Below, piece by piece: positions 42,971 through 54,342 of a DNA stretch of 64,000 nt; the first letter of the stretch is position 1, and each line of letters opens with the position of its first letter. Source of the DNA: Schizosaccharomyces osmophilus (Eukaryota > Ascomycota > Schizosaccharomycetes > Schizosaccharomycetales > Schizosaccharomycetaceae); the NCBI RefSeq assembly GCF_027921745.1, contig NC_079239.1, positions 833,501-897,500 on the forward strand, given 5' to 3'. Under the pieces are notes generated by a model. That model worked only from the letters and a program-made list of their open reading frames with translations. It had not been told where the DNA came from and did not search any database. The position numbers and the translations under genes were made by a program.

Positions 42971-44046
42971 TTAAGCAACAACTGAAATAAAGGAGAGAAG
43001 GTCTAATAATTGAAGTGATTCATCGGCTCCATCAGTAAGACGCTTATCGACTTCTGATAATTTTAAGAAAATTTTGTGCTTTGCTGGACTGCTGAGTGTT
43101 TCTTCACTTAATAAAACATCATGCAGCTGTGATAAAACAATTCCGGTTGAATAACCTTCTGCTTCTATTTCGCGTGTCATAGCTTCAATCTTTAAAATAT
43201 TTTTTGTGTACGCTGTATCAAGCAAAGTACGAATAATATTTAAAGGAACAGCTCCTGCGAGTTCAACGATACTTGCTACAGTGATTGGGCTTCCCTGATG
43301 AAGAGTAGCGGCACTCTGTAAAAATGTAATAGCCTTTCTCATATCACCGCCAGAATATTCTACGAGGGCATCAATAACACCGGTTTCCATTTGGACATTT
43401 TGATCTGTTGCAATAAGTTCAAGCCTTTTAGTGATATTTTCTGAATCCAAAGGCTTAAAGCGATACTTACTACAACGACTGGCTAGAGGATCGATAATTC
43501 TAGTCATATAATTACAGATTAAACAGAATCTGGTAATTTTTGCATACATTTCCATGGTTCGACGAAGAGCTGCTTGAGCGTCTTGAGTCATTGAATCAGC
43601 CTCATCAAGAATAATAATTTTAAAAGGAGGGCATGGATACCCATCTACTGAATTTGAAACAGTTGTCTTGGCGAAAGTTTTCACCTTGTCTCGAATAATG
43701 GAGATACCTCGCTCATCAGAAGCATTTAATTCCAAAATTCTTGACTTCATAAGCTGAGGCCCAAAGAGCTCTCGAGCCAAGGCTAAAATAGTTGAAGTTT
43801 TTCCTGTACCAGGAGAGCCATAGAAGAGCATGTGTGGTAAATTGCTGGACAATAAAGTCTTTTTTAGCACCTGGATAGTAGCTTCCTGAGAAGAAACTTG
43901 GTCTAAAGATTTGGGACGACTTCAAAACGCGTCAGTTTCCAATATTGCATGTGATATCTTTTATTTACTTACTATAATTCTACCCAAGGGACCGATTTCT
44001 TCGATTCCTGTTCAGTTTGCTTCGACCTTGGAACAAAGAAGGACAT
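42971..44046 (-). CDS. rfc2: Replication factor C subunit 2, two exons
   Basis: Exons 44046-43973 and 43919-42971 join to 340 residues, the length recalled for S. pombe Rfc2. The 53-base intron has a GTAAGT donor, CTGAC branch and AAG acceptor; it splits the Tyr codon of ELYRPKSLDQV. AAA+ clamp-loader motifs: Walker A GSPGTGKTS (Lys 65), Walker B IIILDEADSM, sensor 1/SRC DPLASRCSKYRF. RFC loads PCNA at primer ends. An MCB box lies about 83 bases upstream of the ATG, fitting G1/S expression. Tail-to-tail with the TBC gene. Confidence 0.95.
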
Positions 44047-44128
44047 TTCTATTATGGATGTATAGGATGAATGACAAAATCCTATATTTACAAAAAAAAA
44101 CAAGAAGGAGAGCTTTTGCTGGTACTGG

Positions 44129-44134
44129 ACGCGT
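44129..44134. promoter_or_regulatory. MCB box (ACGCGT) upstream of rfc2
   Basis: ACGCGT, the MBF (Res1/Res2-Cdc10) recognition core, 83 bases before the rfc2 ATG. A second ACGCGT lies inside the rfc2 intron at 43927-43932. Six-base matches occur by chance, but two within about 200 bases of a replication gene start are suggestive. Confidence 0.5.
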
Positions 44135-44436
44135 TTTGAGAATAGAGAGGAGGAACGAGCGCGTAAAAATGAATTTCTGTTATACTAAATAGGTATGACA
44201 AAATTAGTAAATAATAGAGGATTTATGTTTGTAAAAAGAAAATGCAAATAATGCATTTGAAGGGTATGTCTATAACCATCGAAGATCGAAGTTTCTAGTT
44301 AAATAATAAAAACCATCGTGAGCAAAAATCGTAAAGCAGGAGATGCCAGAACATTCGGATAAGCAATAAAGTGAGTGGTCAAAAATAAAAAATTATGCGG
44401 GAACTGAAGGATTGGCCACTTCAGTTTCATTCTTAT

Positions 44437-45609
44437 TTAGCGGTTCGTTTCAAGGGAGGAAGAAATTGGTTTGTTCGACAGTCTCAAAAAATAGGTAAAT
44501 AGGATGTGGAATCTGTCAACAAAATGGTATCGATGTTCTAGTTGCAAGTCAGATAGCTTCTTTAATTGAGAAGAAAACTCAATAAGCTTTGTGTTTTCAA
44601 TCAATTCAGCGTTCAGACCTGAAAAGTTTTCTAATTTTTCCAAAATATAATGGACATCGGTCATTTCGGATTCAGTAGGGTAGTGATTGAAAGTAAGCAG
44701 AATTTTTTGTAACTTGTATCGGTAATACAGTAACGTCTTTGCTCGAGCATAATGGGCTTGAGCGTAAAGTTCCGCTGTACTAAGAGGCTGATTTAGCTGA
44801 AGGTTCAAAGAAAATACTGGGAGCTTTGGCGAAGCATGGATAATTTTTTCCGCTTCCTCGTCCAATTCTTCCTTTACTTCTTCTGGAGGTGCAAGGATTG
44901 GGGAAACCGTTTGGACTTTCTGTCGAATAAATCGGCCATGAGAGTCACGAGCTGAGATTTCTCCTTTTTCTTTATCTTGGCTTCTTTTGGGAGTCCTTTT
45001 GTCATTCGATCCTTTACCTGCTTTTGATGCTGAAGATATCTGCTCGTTTTCATGATCTTCAGATTGTTCGTTTTCTTCCTCATCTTCTTCTGTTTCCTCA
45101 ACATCAGAAAACGAGCAATCTTTCTTGATAGACTCGGCAATTGCCTCAATGGTCTGTCTAATATGAGAAGTAAACCGGTTTGATTCCAAAACATATAAAC
45201 ACTCATACAAATCCAAACAGCCAACATTACTCACTGGAATGATTGCATAGTCTCTAGAAGGAAGGAATTGTACTGCTAGCCCCTTGTATTTTGGTAATCG
45301 TTTCAATATATCCGAGGGTATCTCTTCTCTGCGGACGATCCTAGAGGGCCACCATGGATAGTGACTATATTTAACTAAAATATACTTCCCTTCTTTAAAG
45401 TATTCATCCGGCTTTTTATTAGGTTCATATTTTTTCAATGACCACCGCCGATCCTGCCTAACTTGCTTTTGAAGATTCTTTAACGAGTTCTCTGTCTTTG
45501 GCTTCTTCTTGGGATTTTGCGTTTTTAATACTTTCTTTGAATTCGCTTGTTTGTTTGATCTTTTTGATTTTGTATCGCGACTTTGGTTTGCAGCTCTTGT
45601 CGTTACCAT
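44437..45609 (-). CDS. pdp3: PWWP-domain chromatin protein Pdp3
   Basis: 390 residues from ATG 45609 (MVTTRAANQ); upstream in-frame codons lack ATG. A Lys/Asn-rich basic N-terminus is followed by a PWWP domain at about residues 70-160: KEGKYILVKYSHYPWWPSRI and GLAVQFLPSRDYAIIPVS. An acidic patch (EETEEDEEENEQ) and a helical C-terminal LEDGF/IBD-like region (about 270-390) follow. In S. pombe Pdp3 tethers the Mst2 acetyltransferase complex to H3K36-methylated gene bodies. Length is near the roughly 407 recalled. Divergent from prp10. Confidence 0.88.
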   Translation of the reverse strand: MVTTRAANQSRDTKSKRSNKQANSKKVLKTQNPKKKPKTENSLKNLQKQVRQDRRWSLKKYEPNKKPDEYFKEGKYILVKYSHYPWWPSRIVRREEIPSDILKRLPKYKGLAVQFLPSRDYAIIPVSNVGCLDLYECLYVLESNRFTSHIRQTIEAIAESIKKDCSFSDVEETEEDEEENEQSEDHENEQISSASKAGKGSNDKRTPKRSQDKEKGEISARDSHGRFIRQKVQTVSPILAPPEEVKEELDEEAEKIIHASPKLPVFSLNLQLNQPLSTAELYAQAHYARAKTLLYYRYKLQKILLTFNHYPTESEMTDVHYILEKLENFSGLNAELIENTKLIEFSSQLKKLSDLQLEHRYHFVDRFHILFTYFLRLSNKPISSSLETNR

Positions 45610-46082
45610 GACGAAACTTTGCAAAGCCAGCAAGTAAGTTCGGTTAGATGTGAACAGCTACCAGCTTCAACCTACAATGTTCAGCTGCCTTTATTTTCAT
45701 AAATCTGGCATAAAATAGATATATCGGCTTTCTTTCTTTTTTTGAAATTCCTTCAAAGGACGAACGAGAATAATGTGTTGCTGTAATATCGTATTTTATG
45801 ATAATGCATAGCGTTAGGGTTGCTTAGTAAACAAGAATCCGATCTTTGGTAACATTCGACTATAAACCATATAATGATAAACATTGCCAAGATCAATTGA
45901 ATTTTTGAATTTAATAGCGATAAAATAATTAATTAATACAGATACATTATTTGTACTTCGAAAGCCATGCAATCTAACTCAAAGACACCTCTTCCTAGTA
46001 TATATAAAGAGGTTCACTACGTCTCTTTATAATAGTATGCACATCCTCTTGTTGGCTAGTTAACGAAACCTTTGCCAACATT
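45610..46082. promoter_or_regulatory. Divergent pdp3/prp10 promoter region
   Basis: 473 bases, AT-rich. A TATA-like TATATATAAAG lies near 45999-46009, about 75 bases before the prp10 ATG. No gene seen. Confidence 0.5.
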
Positions 46083-49000
46083 ATGTCGAGCGGTAAGTTG
46101 AAACAATCCTACGAATTCAAAGGGAATTCTAACGATACAATAGTGGAAGATGCTGAGCTGGAGAACCTACGTGCTCAGAGAGAGCAATTGAGGAAACAGC
46201 GGGAAGAATCTAAATATTCAACGCAAAAAACACCAAGTATTGCAGGTACCCTTGATTCTCATCATGTACAATATGATACTCATATATATAATACCAGCAA
46301 TGTAACCGATGAATATGAAAGAACAATTGATGTCCATAACGACGTATATGAAGAGAATGAAGCAGACTTGCCAGTCGGAGGCGACACGAGCAGACCCCTA
46401 GTGGGTCAGTACGAAGCCCCAAAGGAGCTTCTCACTGAATATGCTGATGTAAATTATGATCCTATGGCCGAGACGCAATCGAAAAAGCAAATACAGGATC
46501 GAGAATCGGATTATCAAAAGCGTCGGTTCCAAAGGAGATTAGCTCCAACTAGGAATGACGCTTTTCGTGAAGATGGTAAGATGGATGGTGGATGGTCATA
46601 TACAGATGCCATGCGGGAGGTTGAGCTAGAGAAGGAAGAAGATCGAGTATACCGTGAAATTAATCAGAGGCGACGTGAGGGAACGTTACACGAAGACGCA
46701 AGTAATAATATTCCAGAAGAAAAGAAGCGTACGGTTGAAACTGTTCCCACCGAGCCCGCTCCAAAACCTAAGAGGTCCAGATGGGATCAAGGTCCGCCCA
46801 AGGTAGCTGAACCGACCACGGCTCCCGCAAGGAGATCTCGATGGGACAAAGCTCCCACTGCTTCTCCAATATCGGATTATGTGACAGAAAACGGTGTACA
46901 GAAGCTTGAGTCTATTTCTCAGGAACAGCAAATTCCTATTCATCGTAGAATTACGGATGAAGAACTGAACTCTTTACTTCCTTCAGAAGGATATGTTATT
47001 TTAGAACCTCCAGAAGGATACGTTGAATCTGTTCACCCTGAAACGAATGAAAAGGAAACTCTAGTAGATACATATCATATTCCTGAAGAACAACGATTGC
47101 CTGAACAAAAAGAGTTGCCTGCTACCTTACCTACCGAAGTTCCCGGAGTTGGTGACTTGGCTTTCTTTAAACAAGAAGATGTAAAATATTTCGGAAAATT
47201 ACTTCAAACAAGAGACGAAGCTGATTTATCGATTGCCGAACTGCGAGAACGGAAAATCCTTAGACTTTTATTAAAAGTTAAAAATGGTACTCCTCCTATG
47301 AGGAAAAGTGCTTTACGTCAATTAACTGATCAGGCTCGTGACTTTGGCGCTGCTGCTTTGTTTAATCAAATTCTACCTCTGTTAATGGAACGTACTTTAG
47401 AAGATCAGGAACGTCATTTGTTAGTGAAAGTAATCGATCGGATTTTGTACAAACTCGACGAGTTGGTTCGTCCTTTCACACATAAAATTCTGGTAGTTAT
47501 TGAACCTCTTTTAATTGATGAAGATTATTATGCTCGTGCTGAAGGCAGAGAAATTATTAGCAATCTGGCAAAAGCTTCTGGATTGGCTCATATGATTGCC
47601 ACTATGCGACCGGATATAGACCATGTCGATGAATATGTGCGGAATACGACTGCTAGAGCCTTTTCGGTTGTTGCTTCTGCACTTGGCGTTCCTGCACTTC
47701 TCCCTTTTTTGAAAGCAGTATGCCGTAGTAAAAAATCCTGGCAAGCGAGGCATACCGGAGTTCGCATTATACAACAGATAGCTTTGTTAATGGGATGCTC
47801 TGTTTTACCACATTTAAAGAGTTTAGTTGAATGTATCGGCCATGGCTTGGAAGACGAACAACAAAAAGTTAGGACTATGACAGCCCTGGCTTTATCCGCG
47901 CTAGCTGAAGCGGCTACTCCATATGGTATTGAGGCTTTTGATTCCATTCTCAAACCATTATGGTCAGGCGTTCAACGCCATCGTGGTAAAAGTCTTGCTG
48001 CTTTCTTAAAAGCAACCGGATTTATTATTCCTTTAATGGAACCTGAATATGCTAGTCACTTTACCAAAAGAATAATGAAGATTGTCTTGAGAGAATTTAG
48101 TTCTCCCGATGAAGAGATGAAAAAAATTGTTCTGAAAGTTGTCTCTCAGTGTGCCTCCACAGACGGTGTTAGTCCAGAATATTTGAAAACAGAAGTTTTA
48201 CCAGAATTTTTCCATTGTTTCTGGTCTCGGAGAATGGCTTCTGATCGTCGTAGCTACAAACAAGTTGTTGAGACAACGTTCGTTTTAGCTGGTCAGGTCG
48301 GTGTATTACAAATTGTAGACAGAATTGTGAACAATTTCAAAGACGAATCTGAACCTTATAGAAAAATGACTGCTGAAACTGTTGGTAAGGTAATTGGCTC
48401 TCTGGGTGTATCCGAAGTTGATGAACGAATGGAAGAATTGCTACTGGACGGTGTTCTCTTTGCATTTCAAGAACAGTCTGTCGAAGAAAATGTGATCTTG
48501 AACTGTTTCAGTATTGTCGTAAACTCGTTAGGAGTACGATGTAAGCCTTACCTTCCTCAAATTGTTTCTACCATACTGTATCGTTTGAATAATAAGTCTG
48601 CAAATGTCAGAGAACAAGCTGCAGATTTAGTGTCTAGAATCGCAGTCGTGATGAGAGCTTGTGGTGAAGAAGCTTTAATGATGAAGTTGGGTGTCGTCCT
48701 ATATGAATATTTAGGTGAAGAATACCCTGAGGTTTTGGGATCAATTTTAGGGTCTTTAAAGGCTATCGTTTCCGTTGTTGGTATGTCCTCAATGCAACCT
48801 CCGATTAAAGACTTGTTGCCTCGCCTCACACCTATTCTGAGAAACAGACATGAAAAGGTTCAAGAAAATACCATTGATCTTGTCGGAAGAATTGCTGACA
48901 GGGGCTCTGAGTTCGTTTCTGCTCGCGAATGGATGCGTATTTGCTTCGAGTTGATTGATATGTTGAAAGCTCATAGGAAAAGTATTCGAAGAGCAGCTAT

Positions 49001-49682
49001 TAACACCTTTGGTTATATTTCAAAAGCTATTGGTCCGCAAGACGTTTTAGCTACATTACTAAACAACTTGAAGGTTCAAGAGCGTCAAAATCGAGTTTGT
49101 ACTACGGTAGCTATTGCAATCGTAGCTGAAACTTGTATGCCGTTTACAGTCATACCTGCACTAATGGCAGATTATCGAACCCCAGAAATGAACGTTCAGA
49201 ACGGTGTTTTGAAGTCTTTAGCTTTCATGTTTGAATATATTGGTGAACAAGCACGCGATTATGTTTATGCTATTACTCCTCTTTTAGCAAACGCGTTAAT
49301 GGATCGGGATGCTGTTCATAGACAAACGGCAGCTTCTGTGGTGAAGCATTTGTCATTAAGCTGCGTAGGTTTAGGAGTTGAAGATGCAATGGTTCATTTA
49401 CTAAATCTTCTTTGGCCAAATATTTTGGAAGAGTCTCCTCATGTCATAAATGCTGTACGAGAAGGTATTGATGGAATTCGGAATTGTGTTGGTGTAGGTG
49501 TCGTTCAGGCTTATTTAATGCAAGGACTCTTTCATCCAAGTCGGAAAGTTCGCAATACTTACTGGACCTCGTATAATTCTGCGTACGTCCAAAGTGCTGA
49601 TGCTATGGTCCCTTACTATCCACATGTTGAAGATGATCAATTCAACTCATTCGAATTTAAACCATTGCATATTTGTATTTAA
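46083..49682 (+). CDS. prp10: U2 snRNP SF3b subunit Prp10 (SF3B1/SAP155)
   Basis: 1199 residues, single exon, near the 1205 recalled for S. pombe. The N-terminal 350 residues are unstructured and carry RWDQGPP and RWDKAPT motifs, the U2AF-homology ligand type. The remainder is about 20 HEAT repeats. The branch-site region is kept: [12 protein letters not shown] places Lys 595 at the position of human SF3B1 Lys 700, a cancer hotspot. Prp10 clamps the U2-branch-site helix. The protein is very highly conserved in the repeats ([27 protein letters not shown]). Confidence 0.97.
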   Translation: MSSGKLKQSYEFKGNSNDTIVEDAELENLRAQREQLRKQREESKYSTQKTPSIAGTLDSHHVQYDTHIYNTSNVTDEYERTIDVHNDVYEENEADLPVGGDTSRPLVGQYEAPKELLTEYADVNYDPMAETQSKKQIQDRESDYQKRRFQRRLAPTRNDAFREDGKMDGGWSYTDAMREVELEKEEDRVYREINQRRREGTLHEDASNNIPEEKKRTVETVPTEPAPKPKRSRWDQGPPKVAEPTTAPARRSRWDKAPTASPISDYVTENGVQKLESISQEQQIPIHRRITDEELNSLLPSEGYVILEPPEGYVESVHPETNEKETLVDTYHIPEEQRLPEQKELPATLPTEVPGVGDLAFFKQEDVKYFGKLLQTRDEADLSIAELRERKILRLLLKVKNGTPPMRKSALRQLTDQARDFGAAALFNQILPLLMERTLEDQERHLLVKVIDRILYKLDELVRPFTHKILVVIEPLLIDEDYYARAEGREIISNLAKASGLAHMIATMRPDIDHVDEYVRNTTARAFSVVASALGVPALLPFLKAVCRSKKSWQARHTGVRIIQQIALLMGCSVLPHLKSLVECIGHGLEDEQQKVRTMTALALSALAEAATPYGIEAFDSILKPLWSGVQRHRGKSLAAFLKATGFIIPLMEPEYASHFTKRIMKIVLREFSSPDEEMKKIVLKVVSQCASTDGVSPEYLKTEVLPEFFHCFWSRRMASDRRSYKQVVETTFVLAGQVGVLQIVDRIVNNFKDESEPYRKMTAETVGKVIGSLGVSEVDERMEELLLDGVLFAFQEQSVEENVILNCFSIVVNSLGVRCKPYLPQIVSTILYRLNNKSANVREQAADLVSRIAVVMRACGEEALMMKLGVVLYEYLGEEYPEVLGSILGSLKAIVSVVGMSSMQPPIKDLLPRLTPILRNRHEKVQENTIDLVGRIADRGSEFVSAREWMRICFELIDMLKAHRKSIRRAAINTFGYISKAIGPQDVLATLLNNLKVQERQNRVCTTVAIAIVAETCMPFTVIPALMADYRTPEMNVQNGVLKSLAFMFEYIGEQARDYVYAITPLLANALMDRDAVHRQTAASVVKHLSLSCVGLGVEDAMVHLLNLLWPNILEESPHVINAVREGIDGIRNCVGVGVVQAYLMQGLFHPSRKVRNTYWTSYNSAYVQSADAMVPYYPHVEDDQFNSFEFKPLHICI

Positions 49683-49875
49683 CAAAAAGTGGAGTTACGA
49701 ACAAGTTATAATGTTATTAAAATTTGGATTTGAGATGGTCTGTACATATATGTATAATAAGATTTGTTATTCTTATAATTTTTAGGAAGGGAAGGAAAAC
49801 AAAAAACAATATATATTAAAATTAACATACATAATGATTCACATTAATAGCGCTAAAGAATAAATAGTAATTAGC

Positions 49876-51435
49876 TCAGTAGGAAATTCCCATTCCTAAC
49901 CAAATAATAAGAAGTAAATTCAACGCAGTAAGAAACATCCAAATTAGCCAAGTAAATATAGTCATGGGCCAACCCAAGCTTAAATCATGAACATCTCTTA
50001 TGATTTCACCAGTTTCTTCATCAACTTTCTCTGAGTAAATTGACATTACCTTTCGAGAGCACGTAAACATTACAAGAGGGAACGTTAAAATAGGCAACAA
50101 GATGGAAAGGCAAACTTGACTAGCGTTTAAAACTTTGTTTAGTCCGCTTTGACCTACAGCAGCCGCAACGACTAGACAAGGGATGATGGCTATAGATCTG
50201 GTAAGGGTTCTTCGGATCCAAGGACGTAAATTCCAGTTGATGTAGCCTTCACTAACCATTTGGCCCGCAATAGTACAAACATAACCGGCACTCATACCAG
50301 AAAATAAAAGGGCTACCGCAAAGAGCTTACCACAAGAAAGAGACACATATTTGGTAAGCAAATCGAAAATGGAAAAAAGGTCTGAGGTGTCAGCGTTGCT
50401 AGTGTTATAAAAGACAGCTCCTGCAACAATTAAAATACTGGAATTGGTAAACAAGGCAAATGTAAAGAGTGAAAGTACGACTTCAACTACTGAGTAAGTC
50501 AAAGAATGCCTTATGGTTTGGATAGAAGGCCTATAGTCGGAGCAATCTCCCGTGGCAACATAATTTCCTGATCGAACATCGAAATCCCTTAAACGGGTTT
50601 GCACAAGACCGGATCCTAGAAACAAAGAATGAGGCATAACAGTAGCTCCGAGAATTCCAATACTACTGTACAACCCTTCACGCGAGAAAACTGTAGAACT
50701 TGGAAGAAAGCCCTTAAAAACTTGACCGGCTCCACCGATATGAACACGGCCAAGAACGACAGCAAATGAAATAGCCACGACGAGTACCAGCATGGCAACG
50801 GCGGCTTCGAATATACGAACACCTAGCATGGAACCTTCAGGACGCCAAGCGATTAGCACAAGTAATACATCCAAGATAGTAATAACAACACCGGCAACAA
50901 GAGGAATTTTCATTAAAATTTTCAAAGCAACCGCGGTACCAATGACCTCTGCAATGTCCGTAGCGACAATGGCAATTTCGGCCAAGATGTAAAAGGCTAT
51001 GCAAACGTATTTATGGTACTGTTCTCGACAATTTCTTGCTAAATCGAATCCGGTTACAGAGCCCAAGCGGCAGCATAGGGACTGTAGGTAAACAGCAATT
51101 AGATTTGCTATGAAAACGATAAATAGAAGCTTATATTGAAACCGTGCACCAGCCTCCAAATCCGTAGAATAATTACCGGGATCTATATATGCAACGGCAA
51201 TTAAAAATCCGGGTCCTATGAATTTGCAGTACTCTCGAATCTCGTAGCTACATTTTTTCCAGTACTTTGAAAGTTTGGTTTGTTTTTCCGTCGAGTGCTC
51301 AAACGATCCTTCCTCGTCGGAAGGCAAATGCGTGGAACGATTATTGCTTGCAAAATCATAAGGTCTTGTAACAGTTAAAGATTCCAGCGACTTCATTTCT
51401 ATCATATATTTCGAGTCGATAGAATCAGAAGACAT
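49876..51435 (-). CDS. pdt1: NRAMP-family manganese/divalent metal transporter
   Basis: 519 residues from the first ATG at 51435 (MSSDSIDSK), near the 521 recalled for S. pombe Pdt1; the open frame extends upstream only from a TTG. The metal-site motif AVAYIDPGNYSTDLEAG marks TM1, GATVMPHSLFLGSG the MPH motif of TM6, and about eleven to twelve hydrophobic segments follow. The N-terminal 75 residues are cytosolic and Ser/Glu-rich. It imports Mn2+ across endomembranes. Convergent with prp10. Confidence 0.93.
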   Translation of the reverse strand: MSSDSIDSKYMIEMKSLESLTVTRPYDFASNNRSTHLPSDEEGSFEHSTEKQTKLSKYWKKCSYEIREYCKFIGPGFLIAVAYIDPGNYSTDLEAGARFQYKLLFIVFIANLIAVYLQSLCCRLGSVTGFDLARNCREQYHKYVCIAFYILAEIAIVATDIAEVIGTAVALKILMKIPLVAGVVITILDVLLVLIAWRPEGSMLGVRIFEAAVAMLVLVVAISFAVVLGRVHIGGAGQVFKGFLPSSTVFSREGLYSSIGILGATVMPHSLFLGSGLVQTRLRDFDVRSGNYVATGDCSDYRPSIQTIRHSLTYSVVEVVLSLFTFALFTNSSILIVAGAVFYNTSNADTSDLFSIFDLLTKYVSLSCGKLFAVALLFSGMSAGYVCTIAGQMVSEGYINWNLRPWIRRTLTRSIAIIPCLVVAAAVGQSGLNKVLNASQVCLSILLPILTFPLVMFTCSRKVMSIYSEKVDEETGEIIRDVHDLSLGWPMTIFTWLIWMFLTALNLLLIIWLGMGISY

Positions 51436-52318
51436 GTAAATTATTCGACGGGAACGGTAACAGATTAGACAACAAAGAAAATTCAAGCTATTTGCAAATC
51501 AATTAATTCTTCAGTGTCCGTTTCCTCTTGGGTCCACAAATGTCAAGCAAAGTCCGTACAAAACGTCTAGCGGTTCAAAGCAAGGTAATTAGAAAATAGT
51601 ATAAAAGAAAATAGTAGTATAAATCAAAACTAGTCAGTGTTCAGCTTTCCTTTCCGTTTTCTACAAAAGATTCCAAGGAATATTACATATGATCAAAGTA
51701 GTTAGCTAGCGAAAAAGTCCCTTCAGTCAGTCGTTGAAGTTGCAAGTACAATAATGTAAATTGTTCTTTTCTATCCCCTTGTCTACTGTCAATTTCACTT
51801 CATTGACCTTCTTATGTTTTGGTGAGCAAAGGCCAACTCATTCACTGTTTATGAGCGTCACTGGGAAAAAAAAACAACATAGAGTGACAGTGTTACTTAG
51901 TTTCCGAGCGATCGCACGGTTCAGGTAGACGGATATGAGACTAAAAGAATAAACAAGAAAAACTAAAATTATAATGAAAGATCAAATATCATTATTCTAT
52001 GGAACTGTTCTGATGGTCCTTTGGGGGCTAGCGTTCTTCAGAGTGAGCGAGTAGCACAGTATAAAAGATGGTTCGAAAGGAAGAAAAAGTCATTGAAAAG
52101 AATTCATTTATAAGTGGAAGAAAAAACTATAAAAGAATGTACATATGGGTTTATTTCAAAATAAGTTTTTATAAATTAACCTCACGAACTTTGCAGCAAG
52201 TCCAGCGTTAAAGTTAACATCAAAAGTGAAAACCATAGATTTAGAAAAATCATTTACATGCGTATGGAAAAGACGGAACTTGTGTTTTTGCGTTGCTCAG
52301 CGAGCGACCCATAAAAGC
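51436..52318. other. pdt1 upstream region and ost1 3' flank
   Basis: 880 bases between two minus-strand genes. On the plus strand it holds one possible micro-ORF (separate entry, 51974-52054). The stretch 51890-51940 is slightly GC-richer than its surroundings. Nothing else supported. Confidence 0.45.
51974..52054 (+). CDS. Possible 26-residue single-pass membrane micro-protein
   Basis: I do not recognise this. ATG at 51974 opens 26 codons: a polar start (MKDQIS), then a continuous hydrophobic stretch LFYGTVLMVLWGLAFF, then RVSE and TAG. The layout is that of tiny membrane subunits such as Ost4, though the sequence does not match Ost4 well. The upstream 5' sequence is A-rich (AAACTAAAATTATA) as before many yeast starts. 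It lies alone on the plus strand in an 880-base gap. Random frames of this length are common, so support is weak. Confidence 0.3.
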   Translation: MKDQISLFYGTVLMVLWGLAFFRVSE

Positions 52319-53656
52319 TTAAGGAGCCCAAATAAGATAGACGGCAGTAGCAAGAATCAAAACTAAGGCAGTAATGATTGCAATGCGCATGTACATAATA
52401 GAACTATCGAAGCTGTATGAGATTTCTACAAACTGAGATGGAGTTCCGTCAATGGCATTAGTAGCCTCGAAAGTGTAAACTTGGCGGCCTTTTGTGTCCA
52501 GGAATTTGTAAACAGTCTCCACTTTCGAGGAGTCGACTTCTATGGGCATTTTCACAGAAATGTTAGATGCGCCTTCTGGGAAAACATAGGACCAGATGGC
52601 TTTTTCGAACAATAACTCTCCAGGAACCCAAGTGAGAGGAAGTTGAATGACAGTTTGCTCATCCTCTTGGTCAGCAAAGGTGGAATAGGGCATCGACCAG
52701 GCCAATTTGTACAAATAATTCCATCCACCAAAAACGGGATAACGAGGAAGTAACTCCAACACTGTCTGTTTAGGCTCGGTACGCATATGGGAAGTGGTGA
52801 TATTACCAACTTCATCCGTGTAAGAAACATCGCTTACGTCTTTGGGTAAGTTAATGAGAAAACGGTTGATGGCTGTAGAAACGGGGTTGTAGAAGTTCTT
52901 CATGTACCATCTAGCACGATCAAAAGGATTCTTCAATTTGGCAGAGCGGTTTTCAACAATAATTCGCTCTGAAACATCAATCTTTTGGCGGTACTGGTGA
53001 AGTTCGACTTGCATCTGGAAATCGAGAGCATTGGGAAGAGGATTGGTGTGTTCAAAACGAACTTGAATTTCTTCCTCAGAATCACCAGGAACAACGAGAG
53101 AGCGAGTTTCATAGACAAGTGTATTTCCTTTGCGAACGGGAGATTCATCAAATGTCGTAAAAGACTCAATGTCGGAGGATGGAAGGACAAAGCGGGTACG
53201 CTGTTGTTCCGTAGGGTACATACTATCAAGGAATCGAGAAGTTTTGTACACCAAAAATTGAGCGTCATCTTGATCGATAGCGGCGGGAAGAGGACGGACT
53301 CCATGAACAAGGCTAGTTTGAAGACTAATGGTAAGGCTCTCACCAGGCTGGACAGGGGTTTCCAATAAAATATCAAAAGATTCATCATCCACCTTGGTGA
53401 TTTGGGCCTTCTTTTTCGAAAGTTCCTTGATTACAGCTCGTATGTCTGCAACTTTCTCATCTTCATTCAAATGTTGATGATAGCGATACACACTTTCGGG
53501 TTCATTACCTTCATTGACAATGATTAATGAATTTGTTTCCCTAACGAATGTAGATCGCAAATCAATGGATCGAATCGCATTGCTGTTCTTCCAAACTTGT
53601 TCTGCAAAGACAAAACCTACAATGAACGTCCATAAAAAGGCCTTCAAAAACCACAT
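52319..53656 (-). CDS. ost1: Oligosaccharyltransferase subunit Ost1 (ribophorin I)
   Basis: 445 residues, single exon, ATG at 53656. The signal peptide is MWFLKAFLWTFIVGFVFA. The luminal ribophorin I domain shows ENRSAKLKNPFDRARWYMK and RYPVFGGWNYLYKLAW. One C-terminal membrane segment (MRIAIITALVLILATAVYLI) ends in a very short tail. Ost1 is part of the ER complex that moves the glycan from dolichol to Asn. Potential sequons (NRS, NIT, NIS) are present. Length is close to the roughly 450 recalled. Confidence 0.94.
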   Translation of the reverse strand: MWFLKAFLWTFIVGFVFAEQVWKNSNAIRSIDLRSTFVRETNSLIIVNEGNEPESVYRYHQHLNEDEKVADIRAVIKELSKKKAQITKVDDESFDILLETPVQPGESLTISLQTSLVHGVRPLPAAIDQDDAQFLVYKTSRFLDSMYPTEQQRTRFVLPSSDIESFTTFDESPVRKGNTLVYETRSLVVPGDSEEEIQVRFEHTNPLPNALDFQMQVELHQYRQKIDVSERIIVENRSAKLKNPFDRARWYMKNFYNPVSTAINRFLINLPKDVSDVSYTDEVGNITTSHMRTEPKQTVLELLPRYPVFGGWNYLYKLAWSMPYSTFADQEDEQTVIQLPLTWVPGELLFEKAIWSYVFPEGASNISVKMPIEVDSSKVETVYKFLDTKGRQVYTFEATNAIDGTPSQFVEISYSFDSSIMYMRIAIITALVLILATAVYLIWAP

Positions 53657-54342
53657 TTTGACGGGTTATTTTCCACAGAGACTTTGTAATTCGTGCTTGC
53701 AACTTGTAAGGACTCTAATAATAAAGTTAGTCATTCATTCTTCTCAGAAACTACTTCTTCTCCAAATTCTTCTTACAATCCTTTCAAAAATAACCCAAAT
53801 TTCTAGTTTTATGTAGTATGCAACTGGTAAATACTTGGAAGCTGAAGTATTCCTTTCCCATATACCGAAATATCTTGGGCCTCTATAAATGGATACTGAT
53901 ACTTTTCGTAATGCAGCATTTTAAGGAAAAAGAAAGAGTAGAAATTGAAGAATAGAGACTTGGAGGATTGGAATTGGCGGTTAGAAGCATCAAAAGGAGT
54001 GTAAACTTGGACGTATTTATTTTGGTTGCGACGTTTGGATTCTACGCATCTCATCATTCAGATCCATCCCCTTTCCAGTCATTCGCAGCATTACGAGAAG
54101 AAAAAGAAAAAAAAATAAGACTATAGCTCGTATGTATTTTACTTTTCACTCCATACTCTGATAAATTGATGGTTTTTTTTTACCAAACATACTTTCGTTT
54201 ACTAACAACCTTGAATTAAGCGAACAGAGAAACACCTTCTAGGGAATGGAGAATTTTCACCTTTCCTTTGTACTACAGTGCAAGAACTTAATATCTATAG
54301 AATTTAGGGAAATAGGTCGGATTTGGATAATTAAAAGAAAAT
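53657..54342. promoter_or_regulatory. Divergent ost1/FKBP promoter region
   Basis: 686 bases with A- and T-tracts (about 54105-54118 and 54173-54182). Open frames here are short and without motifs. Confidence 0.5.

Noticed and set aside
49876-51486. Longer Pdt1 N-terminus starting at 51486
   Set aside because: That start is TTG. The first ATG at 51435 gives the length expected from S. pombe.
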